From NCBI RefSeq assembly GCF_030272615.1, contig NC_081413.1, positions 444,377,038-444,441,037 on the forward strand: a stretch of 64,000 nt of DNA, in the 5' to 3' direction. The notes below the pieces were generated by a model. That model was given only the letters and a program-made list of their open reading frames with translations, was not told where the DNA came from and ran no database searches. Positions 33,813-45,818 of this stretch are shown here, piece by piece; the stretch's first letter is position 1; every line of letters starts with the position of its first letter. Origin of the DNA: Cryptomeria japonica (Eukaryota; Streptophyta; Pinopsida; Cupressales; Cupressaceae). The position numbers and the translations under genes are program-made.

Positions 33813-35075
33813 AGGGTGGGTGCAAGAAGTTGGGTCCTAATTCTACGGAAGTTCGCAAGAAAATAAGTTTGTTGCTAGAAAAGAGTGCCCATTTTTTAAG
33901 AAACAGACACCCGTTTAGCTTTGGGGCCCTGACCCATAAAAATAAAATGGGTGCACGTTTTGGAAAATGGGTGCCCATTTAGGATCAGACCATTGTGAGA
34001 AACGAGTGCACAATTTTTAGAAACAGGCAAACGTTTCTAAAAATGGGCACATGTTTTAAAAAATAGACACATGTTTCTAAAAATGGGTACATGTTTCTAA
34101 AAACGGGCACACGTTTCTTAAAATACTACAAATTTCAAAATGGGTACCCTTTTTTTGAATTTTAAATAACGGGTACCCGTTTCATAAAAGATGGAGCGGG
34201 AAACACACCTATGCCTCAGTTTTGGCTTTGGGTTAGGCTTGGTGGGACCAAGCCTATGCTTGGAGCTCCAAAAAAATGGCTAAGGCACTCGAAAACCAGA
34301 TTTCTGCCTTGTCGTAATTTTTTGAAGGTCTTCTTGATCGTATTTTTAGATGAAACAAAAACCCATTAGAGTTCTCACTATCTTGATTTCAAAAATATAA
34401 ATTTCATAGTGATACCCATTAGAGTTCTCACTATTTTTACTATTTTTGTATTATTTATTAATCAAAAGTGGTACCTAAATGTAAAATAGTGAGGTTCAAT
34501 GAAACTTTAATAACTTTTTTTCTTTTATGTTTTTTGGAAAATAAATTATATGGCATCAATCGACATACAATTCTTTTGAATATTTAAAAAACACTTTAAA
34601 AAATATGAAATTTTCATCAAATTATGGTGGTCATACACCAGATGTTTTGAAAATGTACTTTATAGTCAATTAAAAATTAATAAAAAAATATATTCATTAA
34701 AAAAATAAGAAAAAATATTCTCATCAATATTTGGTGTCTTAGGTATCTTTTCCTAGAAGGATTTTCAAAAATTCATTTATTTACATCAAAATATGGTGGT
34801 CGTACACATGTATGGTATGGTCCTGAAACAGGCATTTTGAAAAAGTGGTTTTTAAACATACATACTAAAAAACAATTTCTACCATGTGGGTATTAAAATA
34901 AATTACATATTTGAAAATTAGACTCTGAGCACTACATTTTCTTTTAGGGAAGTTTTCCGAGATTCAATCTCTAAGTGCCTCAAATTCGGACATCAATAGA
35001 AAGAAAATTTTAAAAATAGGGAAAACACTTCCACTTTTTGCCCAAAAGTGGGACTCAACTTCTTGCAGCCACCCT
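33813..35075. mobile_element. 1.26-kb TIR element, no transposase
   Basis: 25-bp ends at 33813-33837 (agggtgggtgcaagaagttg...) and 35051-35075 are reverse complements with two mismatches. Flanking sequence also shows partial inverted similarity (ggactattgtg / aggactgtgg), so the true ends may lie slightly further out. The interior is non-coding and contains the palindromic repeats at 33870-34190. No unambiguous TSD. Confidence 0.6.
33870..34190. repeat. clustered palindromic motifs of the AAACGGGTACCCGTTT type
   Basis: At least ten variants of aaa(c/t)gggtrcc(c)gttt or its halves (aaatgggcaca, tgtttctaaaa) occur at short, irregular spacing. Full palindromes lie near 34168-34183 and around 33890 and 33968. 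Confidence 0.75.
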
Positions 35076-36470
35076 CCACAGTCCTACTAATTTGACCTAA
35101 ATTTTTGGAGAGGAAAGTAGTTTGAAGGATGCTAAGACTAGATATGGCACCTATTTGCATCAAGACAATTGTCTAGATTATGGCACTTAGCTCCATAGTC
35201 CTCCTATTTTAGGCACATCATTTGGACACAAGTTCCTCTCTACACCTCATTTCAATTCCTATATTTACAAGTTGAATTTTAGTCATGTATCCATGTGTTT
35301 ATGCTAATTGTTATCAATTTTGTATCCATTTACCTAGTTCTTGCATTTTCATATTTAAATCATTATTCAACTAATCATCATTCAGAAAGGGAAAACTCAT
35401 TCATGTTGCTCATCTTTCCTATAGGACTGAAGTTGAGCCTACCTAGGGTTTTAATTAGGAAAGATCCAATGGAAGAGTTTGTAAATGGTTCTTAGTTTTT
35501 ATTTTTAGGCTAGAATCCATTTTTGTACATTTCATTTTGGTGAACCCAATTCTTCTTAAATTTGCATAAGTTCTGATTTTTAATTTCAGATCTAAATTTT
35601 GCATGAAAATTTTAGAAATTCATTACATAAATTGGTTGATCATTGCTTTTGGTCACATCATTATTTATTAATATGACTTATTTTATTGACTATGTTATTT
35701 AATAATACTCTATTTGATTAATGTAGTTGTTACCTTCTATTGCTAATTCATTTTCATGTTTTATCCAAGACATTCATGACATTCCATTTTATCCATGTAG
35801 CTATGCTACAAATGAAACATTGATGAAACATTCTTATCCCTCTCCTAAATATACTCCTATTTAAATGGATATTTGGAGATTGGAGGATGATAATAATAGA
35901 ATATTTATTAATGCTCTTCCTTTTAAGCATGCAGTTTCAATGATTAATGCTTGTCCCTCTCCCAAAATTGGTCTCACCCATGAGGACATTTTTGTGTAGG
36001 ATGATATTTTTATTTCACTTCTTTTAAAAATATCCCTCTAAAGGATAAATCTTTGTGGAATGATGTTGACCTTCTCCTAAAATATACCTCCCCATGAAGA
36101 TAATTCATTGCAAGAAGATGATACCATTGTTACTTTTCATAGTGATTCATTACCTTTTATTCATTTTAATAACATCCCTTCTAGACATGATGCATTGATG
36201 AATTATGTTTGTATCCCCCAAAGTTTTCCCTCCTCTTGAGGATAATTTGGAGTTAGAGAATGATATCATTAGCAATTTTTTTGACATTCTTCCTTCTAGA
36301 CATGAATTCTTGGAGAACAAAGAACCTAATCAAAGAAGAGTCAATACAATTCATGTTTTCGATAATACAAATAAATATGTGAAGCCTAAAATTGTTGTTC
36401 ATCTTCATCAAAATTACTCTCAACCTAAAACCAAACCCCTAATTGTTGGTAAGAAGTGAATTATAACTCC
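35076..36470 (+). other. LTR end or leader and decayed gag region of an old gypsy element
   Basis: 'tttggtgaaccc' near 35546 looks like a decayed gypsy primer site. The frame 36205-36459 (acidic start, then a basic end) has no motif I recognise. I place it in the gypsy remnant by position only. Confidence 0.35.
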
Positions 36471-36479
36471 TAACTATAT

Positions 36480-37180
36480 TTTTAAATATGCAAAACAAAT
36501 TATTGAAAGAGACAGGATGAAACAAAAAATGTCACAACATAGTTATCATGTTGTAGATCACACATATAACTATCCAAACAATGTTACCCCTTGACATATT
36601 GGTAGGGAGCCTAATCTTATTAAGAATCTTCATGCTACTCTAGCTAAGATCTCCCTTTGGTATTTGATTCAAACTTCTCCTACATACTATGGGTTGATCC
36701 AAGAAGTCTTATAGAAGGTAGTTTCTTCTCATTCTGCTAGAAAAAATGATTAGCAACCTCATTATATTATATCCATGAAAATATGGATATTATGCTAGGT
36801 CACAAGATGAATTTCTTTCTTTTGATGTTGAAAATCAAAATGATCCCCTCATGATCATACCTTTTCCTTTCTGAACATAAGATAAAGTGTAGCTTAACTA
36901 ACAATGGATAAGGCCTTAATGTTTGTAGCATTGACTTATTATATAAGACCAATTGGGATACTTCTCTATTCATGGATTGGATAATTCTGGTAGAGAGTCA
37001 TTAGGTATAATCACATTATATATTATTGTAGGACCCTTCACTTTACCCATGCCTATCCGTTTCATGCTAGATACCCTCACACACAATCTTCTTCTAGTCC
37101 TTTCTACCCTTTACTGCATATTCAAATTTATGTATGATAATGAACTCTACACAATCAAGGTTGATTATAATCCTTAAGAT
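36480..37180 (+). pseudogene. Ty3/gypsy (Tat/Ogre-like) protease region
   Basis: Reading several frames, ATLAKISLWYLIQTSPTYYG (about 36625-36690) matches the segment before the retropepsin of large plant gypsy elements. NNG-GLNVCSIDLLYKTNWD (about 36900-36955) is the active-site region, with the catalytic DGG decayed. GIITLYIIVGPFTLPMPIRF and LTHNLLLVLSTLYCIFKF (about 37010-37140) are the protease C-terminal half. Multiple stops and frame changes. No RT follows. Confidence 0.6.
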
Positions 37181-37449
37181 AGTGTTCAAGAAGAAATAGG
37201 ATGCATATCTTTCTTGAACACTAAGATTCCTTCTACAACATGGTCTCCTATTGATAATGCTTGTTAGAGAAAAATTGGGGTCAATTAGACTTTACAACCT
37301 CCTTTAAAGGAAAATACAAAGTCCCCTAAATCCAAGTATAGAACCTCAAAGTAGCCTTATGTTTCATTTATTTAGGTCTATTCTAAATCCATTCCAAATT
37401 CCTATTTCAATGCATGTCTTGATGTTTATTACATTTCTCTAGACTTCAA

Positions 37450-37940
37450 CCCAATTGAGACTAAGAGTTAACCCTCTCCTCCTGAAATTTCAACACCCAT
37501 ATTTGATTGTAAACATGTATGCAATAGACATAGATGCATGGAACAAATTATTGAGGCTCATGAGAAATATACATCACACTTACTTAAATAGGGTCTATAA
37601 TTCCAACCTCCTCCTTTATCGACATCCCCTCCCCCATTGTATAATACATCTATGTCTTCTTCTCCTAACTTTTCATCTAAATAAGAGATAAATTTTTTTT
37701 CCTTCTTCAACCAAAATTGATCACTCTCTCTTGGTCAAAATAGAGGAGAAAATATAAATAAAATCATGAAAGATATTTTGTTTGTGTGCATCATCAAATG
37801 AATGGTCATTCCACTAATGAATGTAAATATTTGGAGTATAAAATACAACAATTTATCTATTTTGGTATCATTAAAATGATAAGTGACAATAAGTTGCACC
37901 TTGGTTCTATCCCTTTTAACTAGCATTTCTTTCCCATTAT
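37450..37940 (+). pseudogene. gypsy zinc-finger-like linker fragment
   Basis: HQMNGHSTNECKYLEYKIQQ at about 37794-37853 matches the C-x-x-H-x3-GHxTxxC-x2-L-x3-I segment common in plant gypsy polyproteins. It lies just downstream of the protease region, in the same orientation, and is interrupted by stops on both sides. Confidence 0.55.
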
Positions 37941-37959
37941 ATTTCTCCCCATTATGTGA

Positions 37960-38680
37960 CACTAGTAGCTTACCTTTTGGGGCTCATAATAATTCATAGT
38001 GGTAGAATTTAACTTACAATAATACTTGGATAGAAAGATAATGGCCTAATGCATTATTCTCTCTATATCGTGAGGCAAGAATAGTTTTTAAAAAAATTAA
38101 AAATAATTTTCAAGAATCCACTTTCAATTTGTTGAGTTGTTACTTTTCAAAATAGTTTTCCTTTCTTACAAATAATTAAGGACCTATTCCTTGATTGAAA
38201 GCATATATCTTTTAAATGATCTCTCATTTGTGTTGAAAGTATGCAATCCTTCATCAAGAATTTCCTGTCTTGACAACTAGGAAGGTATGTATTCCAAATC
38301 TCCCCCTTTTTAGTTGAAGATGTCGTCTTTATTAAATATATCCTCTCTTTTTTAGGGGTAAATATCTTTAGTAAATGATCTCTTCCTACCCATTTGATAT
38401 TTATGTAGCCTTGATAAGGATACCTTTACCCTTTTTGTAAAATATCTCTTTCAAAACTATCTCTTTCTTGCTTCAAGAATTGTGTCCTTTAATGAATTTT
38501 ATTCCTAGATATGAACATGTGCAATTTGTTGAGGATATCTACTTGGTGTTGAAGGTGTTTATCCTTGATATGGATCTCTATCTTCCTTAAGATATCAAAA
38601 TGGTTGTATGTTGACATCTTAAGGGTCCAAGCATTTAAGGACTCCTTGTTTGTGTTTGATGGACAAAATAACACCCATTT
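37960..38680. other. no recognisable gene
   Basis: AT-rich stretch inside the gypsy remnant without supported motifs. Confidence 0.5.
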
Positions 38681-38686
38681 TATCGT

Positions 38687-38870
38687 CATATTTTTGGATT
38701 ACCTAGTAAATATAGGTTTTATTTTATAATCCTTGTGTTTGGTTTATGTTGCAACACCCATTTTATAGTTGCATTTTTAGATTACTTGGAAAATAGAGGT
38801 TTTGTTTTGTAATCTTTGTGTAGTTGTATTTTTAGATTATCTAGAAAATAAAGATTTTGATTCATAATCA
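38687..38870. repeat. three-copy imperfect repeat (~50 bp core)
   Basis: Copies of (g)catttttagattac(t)tnga/gaaaatagaggtttt..taatc(t/c)ttgtg lie at about 38687, 38782 and 38823. Confidence 0.75.
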
Positions 38871-38993
38871 TCCATAGGTTGAGTCAACTAGCATAATACA
38901 CCTTACTAGAACTTTTTGACTCTCCTTTCTCTAAAATGAATCACCCAACATAACACACCTTATTAGATAGTGGAATCCATTCTTTATTTTCTC

Positions 38994-39144
38994 ATCAATT
39001 CATGTACATCCTTGTTATTTCTATAAGTCCACTTGTACTATTGCAATAACAATCCAAGAATAATGTCTATTGTACATAAATTTGTTTACATTAATTCATG
39101 TTACATCAATTCATGTACATCCTTGTTATTTATATAGGTCCTAG
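38994..39144. repeat. ~40-bp direct repeat, 111 bp apart, at the LINE insertion site
   Basis: 'catcaattcatgtacatcct' followed by tgttattt(c/a)tata occurs at 38994 and 39105. Confidence 0.8.
39049..39064. repeat. LINE target-site duplication, left
   Basis: acaatccaagaataat; one mismatch to 45864-45879. Confidence 0.7.
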
Positions 39145-39187
39145 AAGTCGGTTGAGTATGTAAAGTATACCTTTCTGACGTCACTGA

Positions 39188-39513
39188 CAACTTCTCTTCT
39201 CAATATAAGCTCTAAATGGGAAGATGAAGAAGAAAAAAATAATGTTATGCATAAAATTAATTCTCAGATCCCTCTGGATGATGAAATCCAGATTAATGAT
39301 GTCACCGAGAGAAAGTGGGGAGGGAAAAAGGGCCCTAAATCAACACCCCAAACTATTCCTATGAAAACCAGGGGAAGAGCCAAATCTAATGTGGGCTCAA
39401 ACCCAACAACGATAGGAAGGAAATCAACTACTCAAATGAGGGAGCTCGAAGCCAACAAGAATATAGCGGATGGAACCCAATTGACCATCCCTAAGGTATG
39501 TTCTTTTAAGTGA
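39188..39513 (+). pseudogene. C-terminal part of LINE ORF1
   Basis: An open frame (KINSQIPLDDEIQINDVTER, then a basic KKGPKSTPQTIPMKTRGRAK segment) ends two bases before the ORF2 start. The basic tail fits the nucleic-acid-binding C-terminus of plant L1 ORF1. The upstream ORF1 domains are missing, so the copy is 5'-truncated or decayed. Confidence 0.6.
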
Positions 39514-39515
39514 AT

Positions 39516-42500
39516 ATGAAGATTATTGCATTGAACATACGTGGACTTAATGGTCTGCATAAATAGGAGACTCTCAGGAACCTTGTTAGGATCACAAACC
39601 TAATATTTTTTTGATTAAAGAAATTGAAATTCCTAAGCATAAAGTGGAAAAAATAAAAGTGTTTAAGAACTGTGGGGCTTTAGGGGGTAGTTCGAATGGT
39701 GACTCTTGTGGCATAGTTCTCTTCTAGAACCTCCAGCATGTATAGGGGAATCTTGTTTGTCTTGACAATAATATGGTGTTTGTTAGATTTCATGACATTA
39801 AAGATGGAACTACTTAGCTTTTATCTAATATCTATGCCTCGAATACAAGACAAGGGAGAAACAAATTCTAGAAAAATCTTGAATCAATAAGAGATCAATT
39901 CAAAATTGAAGGATGGCTGGTCATGGGAGACTTCAACACACCTCTTAAGGAGAATGAGAAATATGGGGGGATTCCTCATCAGCTTGAAAGTAGAATGGAT
40001 ATGATGAACTTCATTGATCATAAGGCACTACATGATGTGGATCTTCAGGGAGCTAATTATACCTGGACTAACAGAAGAACTGGCTCTGATATTATACAGG
40101 TGAGACTTGACAGGGCCCTTATCTCCAATTATTGGTTCAACCATTGCAATTTCTCCTTGAATTCTCTTTCCCATATAGGTTCTCATCACTATCCAATCTC
40201 TTTTGTGGCAGACCCTATCTCTGGGAGGAGAAATTTCCCCTTCATATTCAAGAAAATGTGGATGGACCATCCCAAGATTTAGGAGGCAATTATGGAATGG
40301 TGGAATATCTCAGCGGATGGTTCTGCCATGTTCTGTGTGGCTAAAAAGCGAAGGCATGTTAAGGATAAGGACAAGAAATGGAATAAGGAAGTCTTTGGTG
40401 ATATTTTTGCCTTCAAATTTGCAATCCTGATAGAACTCAAGGATATTCAGGCTAAAATCTAGGCTAATGGGTATGAAAAGGTCTCCATTACCTTAGAGAA
40501 TGAGATTCTATCTAAATATCATGATATCATAAAAAAAGAAGAGGTATTCTAGAAACAACGTTCCCATTCTCTATGGCTTAAGGAGGGAGATAAAAATAAT
40601 AGATTCTTTCATATGACTTCCATGAAACACAAGGTGACCAATAGAATCTCAAAAATGTCTATAGGGGGGCCAAGTCTTTTGAGGAAGAGGAAATAAAGAG
40701 GGAAGCTAGATCTTATTTCTCTTCTCTTTTGTCGTCTGACTGCAATCTGGATAAAGGGGCTCAACATTTACTCCTTGATGCTATCCCAAATATGATTGGG
40801 CGAGACAAGAATCAATTCCTCTCTACAATCCAGTTTGAAGATGAGATTAAGAAGGTGGTCTTCTCCTTTGAAGGCAATAAAGTCACCGGGGATGGTTTCC
40901 TGATGTTCTTCTTCCAACCTTTTTGGCATATTATTAGCGAGGATATTGTCAAGGTTGTTAAATATTTTTTGGTTCTAAGCAGATTCTAAAAGAAATCAAT
41001 GCTACTTTTCTTGTCCTCATCCCTAAGATTCTGGGTGCTGATGCTCTAGAGCTATTCAAACCTATTAGCCTATGCAACTCCTTCTATAAGATTATCTTTA
41101 AGGTTCTCACCTTAAGACTGCTTTCCCTTCTCCCTGAAATTATTTCTCCCCAGCAAAATGGATTCATTCTTGGACGAAAAATTCTTGACTCCATAATTAA
41201 GGTCCATGAGAATATTCACTCTCTAGAAGAATAAAGAAATCAGGGATTCCTAATGAAACTTGATTTGTTGAAGGCTTATGATCAAGTGGACTGGTATTTT
41301 CTTCACAGAATCCTTAAAGCTTTTGGATTTGGGGGGAGAGTGCTTCAGCTGATATTCCAATTGATTTCTACCCCCCCTCTCTTGGTTATTGTCAATGGTT
41401 CTCCTACCCCCTTCTTCAAGTCTTCAAGGGGCCTCAAACAAGGGGATCCTATATCCCCTATTTTGTTTGCTATTTTAATTGAAAGTTTGGGCAAATATAT
41501 TAGTAAGCTTGTTTTTGAAGGTCATTCGAAAGGTGTCAGACCATATTCGACTGATAGGGTTTGCTCTCATCACAATTTGTCGATGACACGGTTCTGCTAG
41601 GCTCATCGACTATCAAGGAAGCCAGAACACTAAAATCGGCTCTAAATTACTATTGGCAAGCCTCGGGCTAGCTAATAAAGTAGATGAAAAGTGCCCTCTT
41701 CTTCCTCAATACTCCTAAAGATAGGCAAGGGATAATTGCTAGAATCTTGGGATGTTAGATTAGTTTGCTCCCTTCTAGCTACTTGGGTCTCCCTTTGTGT
41801 AGAAAACCTCTTGATTCATTTTGGATCAGTTTGGTGGATAGATTCCACAAAAAATCTAGCTGGTTGGAAAGGAGCCCTACTTAGCCAAGTTGGGAAGATC
41901 CAATTATTAAAATCCTCCTTCCAGAGTTTACCTGTGTATGCATTGAGACTGTTTAGAATCCTGATCAAGTATGTTGATACCATTAAAAAGATTCAAAAGT
42001 CTTTTCTCTGGTCAAGGGTCGAGGAGAGGAAAAAAAATTCCTCTGATTGCCTGGGATAAATTTTGCAAACCTAAAAAAATGGGTGGCCTTGGTTTGAGAA
42101 ACATATAAACCATTAATAGAGCCCTCCTTGCCAAACAAATTTGGAGAATGTTTGGGCAAACAGGTGAATGGAGTTCAATCTGGAAAGCTAAATAACTGCA
42201 TCATTAGTTGTCTCTCATAGAGTTTATAACTTCCTTTCAAGTCCCTTCTGGTTCCATGATTTGGAGTAATGTTGCTCAATCTAAAATTACTACTGGAATT
42301 GGTAAAAGATGGACTATTGGTAATGGTAGAAAAGTCAATTTCTGGAAGGATATTTGGTTGTTGGAGACCCCTCTCTCTAGCAAGGATTGTTTTTCTCCTT
42401 TTATCCCTATTTGCAAGGCCACATTTGGAACTAAGGTGGCTGGTTATTGGAAGGATAACTAGTGGGTGAATTTGAATTCCATAAACCAACCCTTAACCCA

Positions 42501-43619
42501 TTGTTGTTGTTGCTTGACTCTGTTTTGGTTGACACTATGCTTGAGGATAGGATTATTTGGACTGGTACCTTTACTAGTAGTTTTTCAGTGGCTTATGTTG
42601 TTCTTTTGTTGTCCCATTCTCAAGAGCTTTCCCCTTGTTGGTCAAAATCCTAGTTTCGTGGTCTAATCCCCAAGATTAATATCTTCTTTTGGATCCTTCT
42701 GCAGAATAAAATCGCCACCACCGATAATCTCTACAAAAAAGGCTTTTATCTCCCCAATAGGTGTTACCTTTTCCTAAATGAGGAGGAAAATGTTAACCAT
42801 ATCTCTTTGCACTACTCTTTCTCCCAATCTATTTGATCGCAGATCTTGTAGCTGTGGAATTTGAACTGGGTCTTTCCTGCTTCTATTCACGAGTGCTTCA
42901 TTGGTTGGAGATGCATCTCCATGAATAGTTCTATCAAACAATTATGGGATTTTATTCTTCCTCATGTTGTATGGGGAATTTGGAAAGAGAGGAATGATAA
43001 AATCTTCAAAGATTCCTACTCCTCTTCGGAAATGATTTTTATTAAAATCAAGCGGGCCATTTTTGGAAATCTGAATGTTGATGGTAATCCTCTTCTTTTT
43101 AGGAATACGGATGAATTGGATCTATTCAATAATTGGAATGTTTCTGCCTCTTTAGACAAGAATGACAAGAAGGATAAGAGAGATAGTAGTAAGTGGTCTT
43201 TTCCTCCGATTGGTTGGATCAAAGTTAATTTTGATGGGGCGGCCAGGGGGAACTTGGGGTTGACTAGGTGTGGGGGAGTGATAAGAAATGAAGATGTCTA
43301 TTGTATTGTGGTGGTGGCACTCCCCATGGGATGTTTGACCAACCACTTAACCGAAGCCATGGAAGCTTACCAAGATCTTACCCTTGCTAAATCTTTGGGT
43401 TTTAAAAAAATTTGGCTCGAGGGAGATTCAAATAACATCATTAAATGCCTTAAGGGTCTTTTCCCCCCATCATGGACTATCAAAAATATTATATCTCTAT
43501 CTAAGGAGATAATTAAGTCCTTCGAGCGGTGTGTTATCTCACATACATATAGAGGGACCAATGCCATGGCTGTCTGGGCTGCCAACATGGTTGTTCGTGT
43601 CGATCAAATGATCAGCTAG
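39516..43619 (+). pseudogene. LINE ORF2: endonuclease, reverse transcriptase, zinc finger, RNase H
   Basis: ORF2 nicks target DNA and reverse-transcribes the element RNA. The start is MKIIALNIRGLNG at 39516, the typical N-terminus of the APE-type endonuclease. GDFN near 39925 and GSHHYPIS near 40180 are its later motifs. RT motifs: NGFILGRKILDSI (~41158), FLMKLDLLKAYDQVDW (~41248), RGLKQGDPISPILF (41428-41468), and FVDDTVLLG (41576-41602) after a frameshift. A zinc-binding region lies near 42760-42840. The RNase H domain (42861-43619) has VNFDGAARGN, TEAMEAYQDL and LEGDSNNIIK. The last conserved Asp appears replaced (AMAVWAAN). More than ten stops or shifts are present. Confidence 0.9.
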
Positions 43620-43737
43620 AGAGGTGAGTTGTATCTTCCTCATGATGCCCGTGCCATCCTCATTTATGACATAGTGCATGGAAAAGATGAAGTGATAAGT
43701 GATGATAACAACTTACTTATCAATTAAAGTTGCTATA

Positions 43738-45640
43738 ATGAATCACAAAGAGCACTACTTGAAGGACGAGCTGGTGTTTAATGCAGACAAGGCCCTGCAC
43801 GCTTTTTGGGTGTCCATTTCTTTTTCGAGGGTTGCTATTCTCTTCACTTTGGCCCCTTTTTTGCTTTGTTCTCCATTGTGAAGGGTGTGATAAATTTTGT
43901 CATTGATGCAATGGGAGGCAATAGGAAAAGGATTGAACAACTTACCTATGATTAATGGAAGAAGAAGTCGAAAACGTAGGCTATCTTGGAAGTTGCTAAA
44001 ATGACGGGGTATATGGAGTGAATTCTAGGCAAAAAACCCAACTATTACCAGATTATTCAATAAGAATTGGAAGGAGGGCAAAATTACCATAGGTGGGAGA
44101 AAGGTGTAAATTGATGAAGGAATGATTGTTGAAGTTAATGGGATGCCAATGGAGGGTGGAAAATTCTACAGGGATAGAAAGCTCATAGAGGTGGCTATTA
44201 AGTGATTCCTGAAGGAAGACTGTGAAAACCAAATGACTGAAATCCAACAAGACCTACTACTCGCCGAAGGTGATAAAAAAGGTATGGAGATGGGTTCTAT
44301 TTGCTGAGATACAATATCTTACTCTTGATGGTATATACTATCATGTTTATGGCTATCATTTTGTGCTCTTGAATCACTTCCACCATAAATATATGGTTTC
44401 TATTCCTTTCTACTTGTATAGTTCCTTAAATACTTGCATAAAGAATTTTAGGGCTTACTCGAATAGAAATCTACCCATTCAGTATGGGTTAATGTTGCTT
44501 TAATACAGCCATGTCAAGGCCACCTTTGTTCAACACTCTATAATTGAGCTATTGGACTTGGAATAAGAGTATGGTAACTCATATGATAGTGAAGATGAGG
44601 GGTCTGATATAGAACTGGAAGATGATTTTAATAGGGATACCTCCACTAAAGGAACTGAAAAGGGGAAGGATAAAGATATGTCTTCTGGGTCGGGAAGAAA
44701 GACTTCCGAAAAAGGGGTTAAAGGATGTAGGAATAAGGTGCAGGAGGAGGATAGATGGTTTAAAGAAGATGATGAGGATGATGATGATGTGGAGACTAAA
44801 AGTGAAAATACTATTCCATGACCCAAGAAGAAAACCAAGCGCAGTCCTGTTATCAATGAAATCAGCCTGAAGAAGGAGGATGGTACCTCAATGACCCCTA
44901 CTCCTTTGAATCCTAATAGACAAACTTGTGGTGTTGAGAAAGAGGGGAAGAATGTGGTGGAAGATGTGACTCTGCCTCCTATAGACAAAGTCACAGTTGC
45001 TGATGTGGAGACCTTAGAGAATAATGTTGTTTTTTCAAAATTTAATAAAGATAGTAATGATTCTCCTATTGTCATGCTTCATACTACGAAGAATGGGGTG
45101 ATGGAGTTTTATAAGATTATTGAATGGGTCTACTAAGAGATTGAAAGTCTAAAGACTAAATAGGAGGATTCTTCTAAGAAAGTGGACATTCTAGAAGCTG
45201 TCGAGACAGCTACCCTTAGTTCTTTTCCTAATTATGTGAATGAATTAAAAAAATCCATCAATGATGCACAAGCTATTACTAAAGCTTATGGTGCCCAATT
45301 TAAGGCTATGGAGGCTAGGTTCAATGAGCTAGAAAAGAGGGTTCAGACTCATGAGAATACCCTAAAAAAAACTGGAGAACAAAGCCAAAAAATTCTGAAA
45401 GCCTCAGTTGATAACTTCAGAGTGATGATTAGTAAACTAGAATAGATCTAGCTAGAAAATAACATGATAGATATTTTTGAGGATAAGGACTTGACCCCTG
45501 AAAGTGTGGCTTCTGGACCTGGTAAAAGAACCTAAGTGAGTACAAGGAGGATGGCTCAACAAGCTAAGGATCTGGATGATCTTAAGAGTGCTGCTGCCTC
45601 AATGGTCCAACTGGAGATAGAAGCAGTGGAGCTTGTCTAG
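43738..45640 (+). pseudogene. LINE third reading frame (ORF3), product unknown
   Basis: About 630 codons can be followed through several stops and shifts from ATG 43738 to TAG 45638-45640. The N-terminal part is globular (ADKALHAFWV, then VEVNGMPMEGGKFYRDRKL at 44135-44190, then YLTLDGIYYHVYGYHFVLLN near 44310-44370). Its style resembles the 'putative plant transposon protein' families, an impression not tested. The centre is strongly acidic with a DDEDDDDVET run and a basic PKKKTKRSP patch (possible nuclear signal). The C-terminus is coiled coil (45182-45445). It lies 118 bp after the RNase H stop and inside the same TSD. Alternatives are a 3'-transduced host gene or an older nested insertion. 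Confidence 0.6.
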
Positions 45641-45818
45641 AATTTTTCTTAGTTTTGTTGTTCTGTTCTCTTGGCTATCCCTTAGGTATCATTATGTTGT
45701 CCTTATGTTACTTTTGGTTCTCTTGTTGGATTTTTGTATCTTGCAACTATTTTAGTTTGTTGTTATGTTCTATCTAGCTGGACCTTTCATGTTTTATCTA
45801 TTTTCTAACTTGCTGTAA

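Noticed and set aside
36205-36459. 84-codon frame as an independent gene
   Set aside because: It lies in the leader/gag position of the old gypsy remnant and has no start context or homology; treated as retroelement decay.
44530-45075. 181-codon open frame on the minus strand
   Set aside because: Antisense shadow of the acidic, repetitive ORF3 region of the LINE; Ser/Phe/Leu-rich with no motif.
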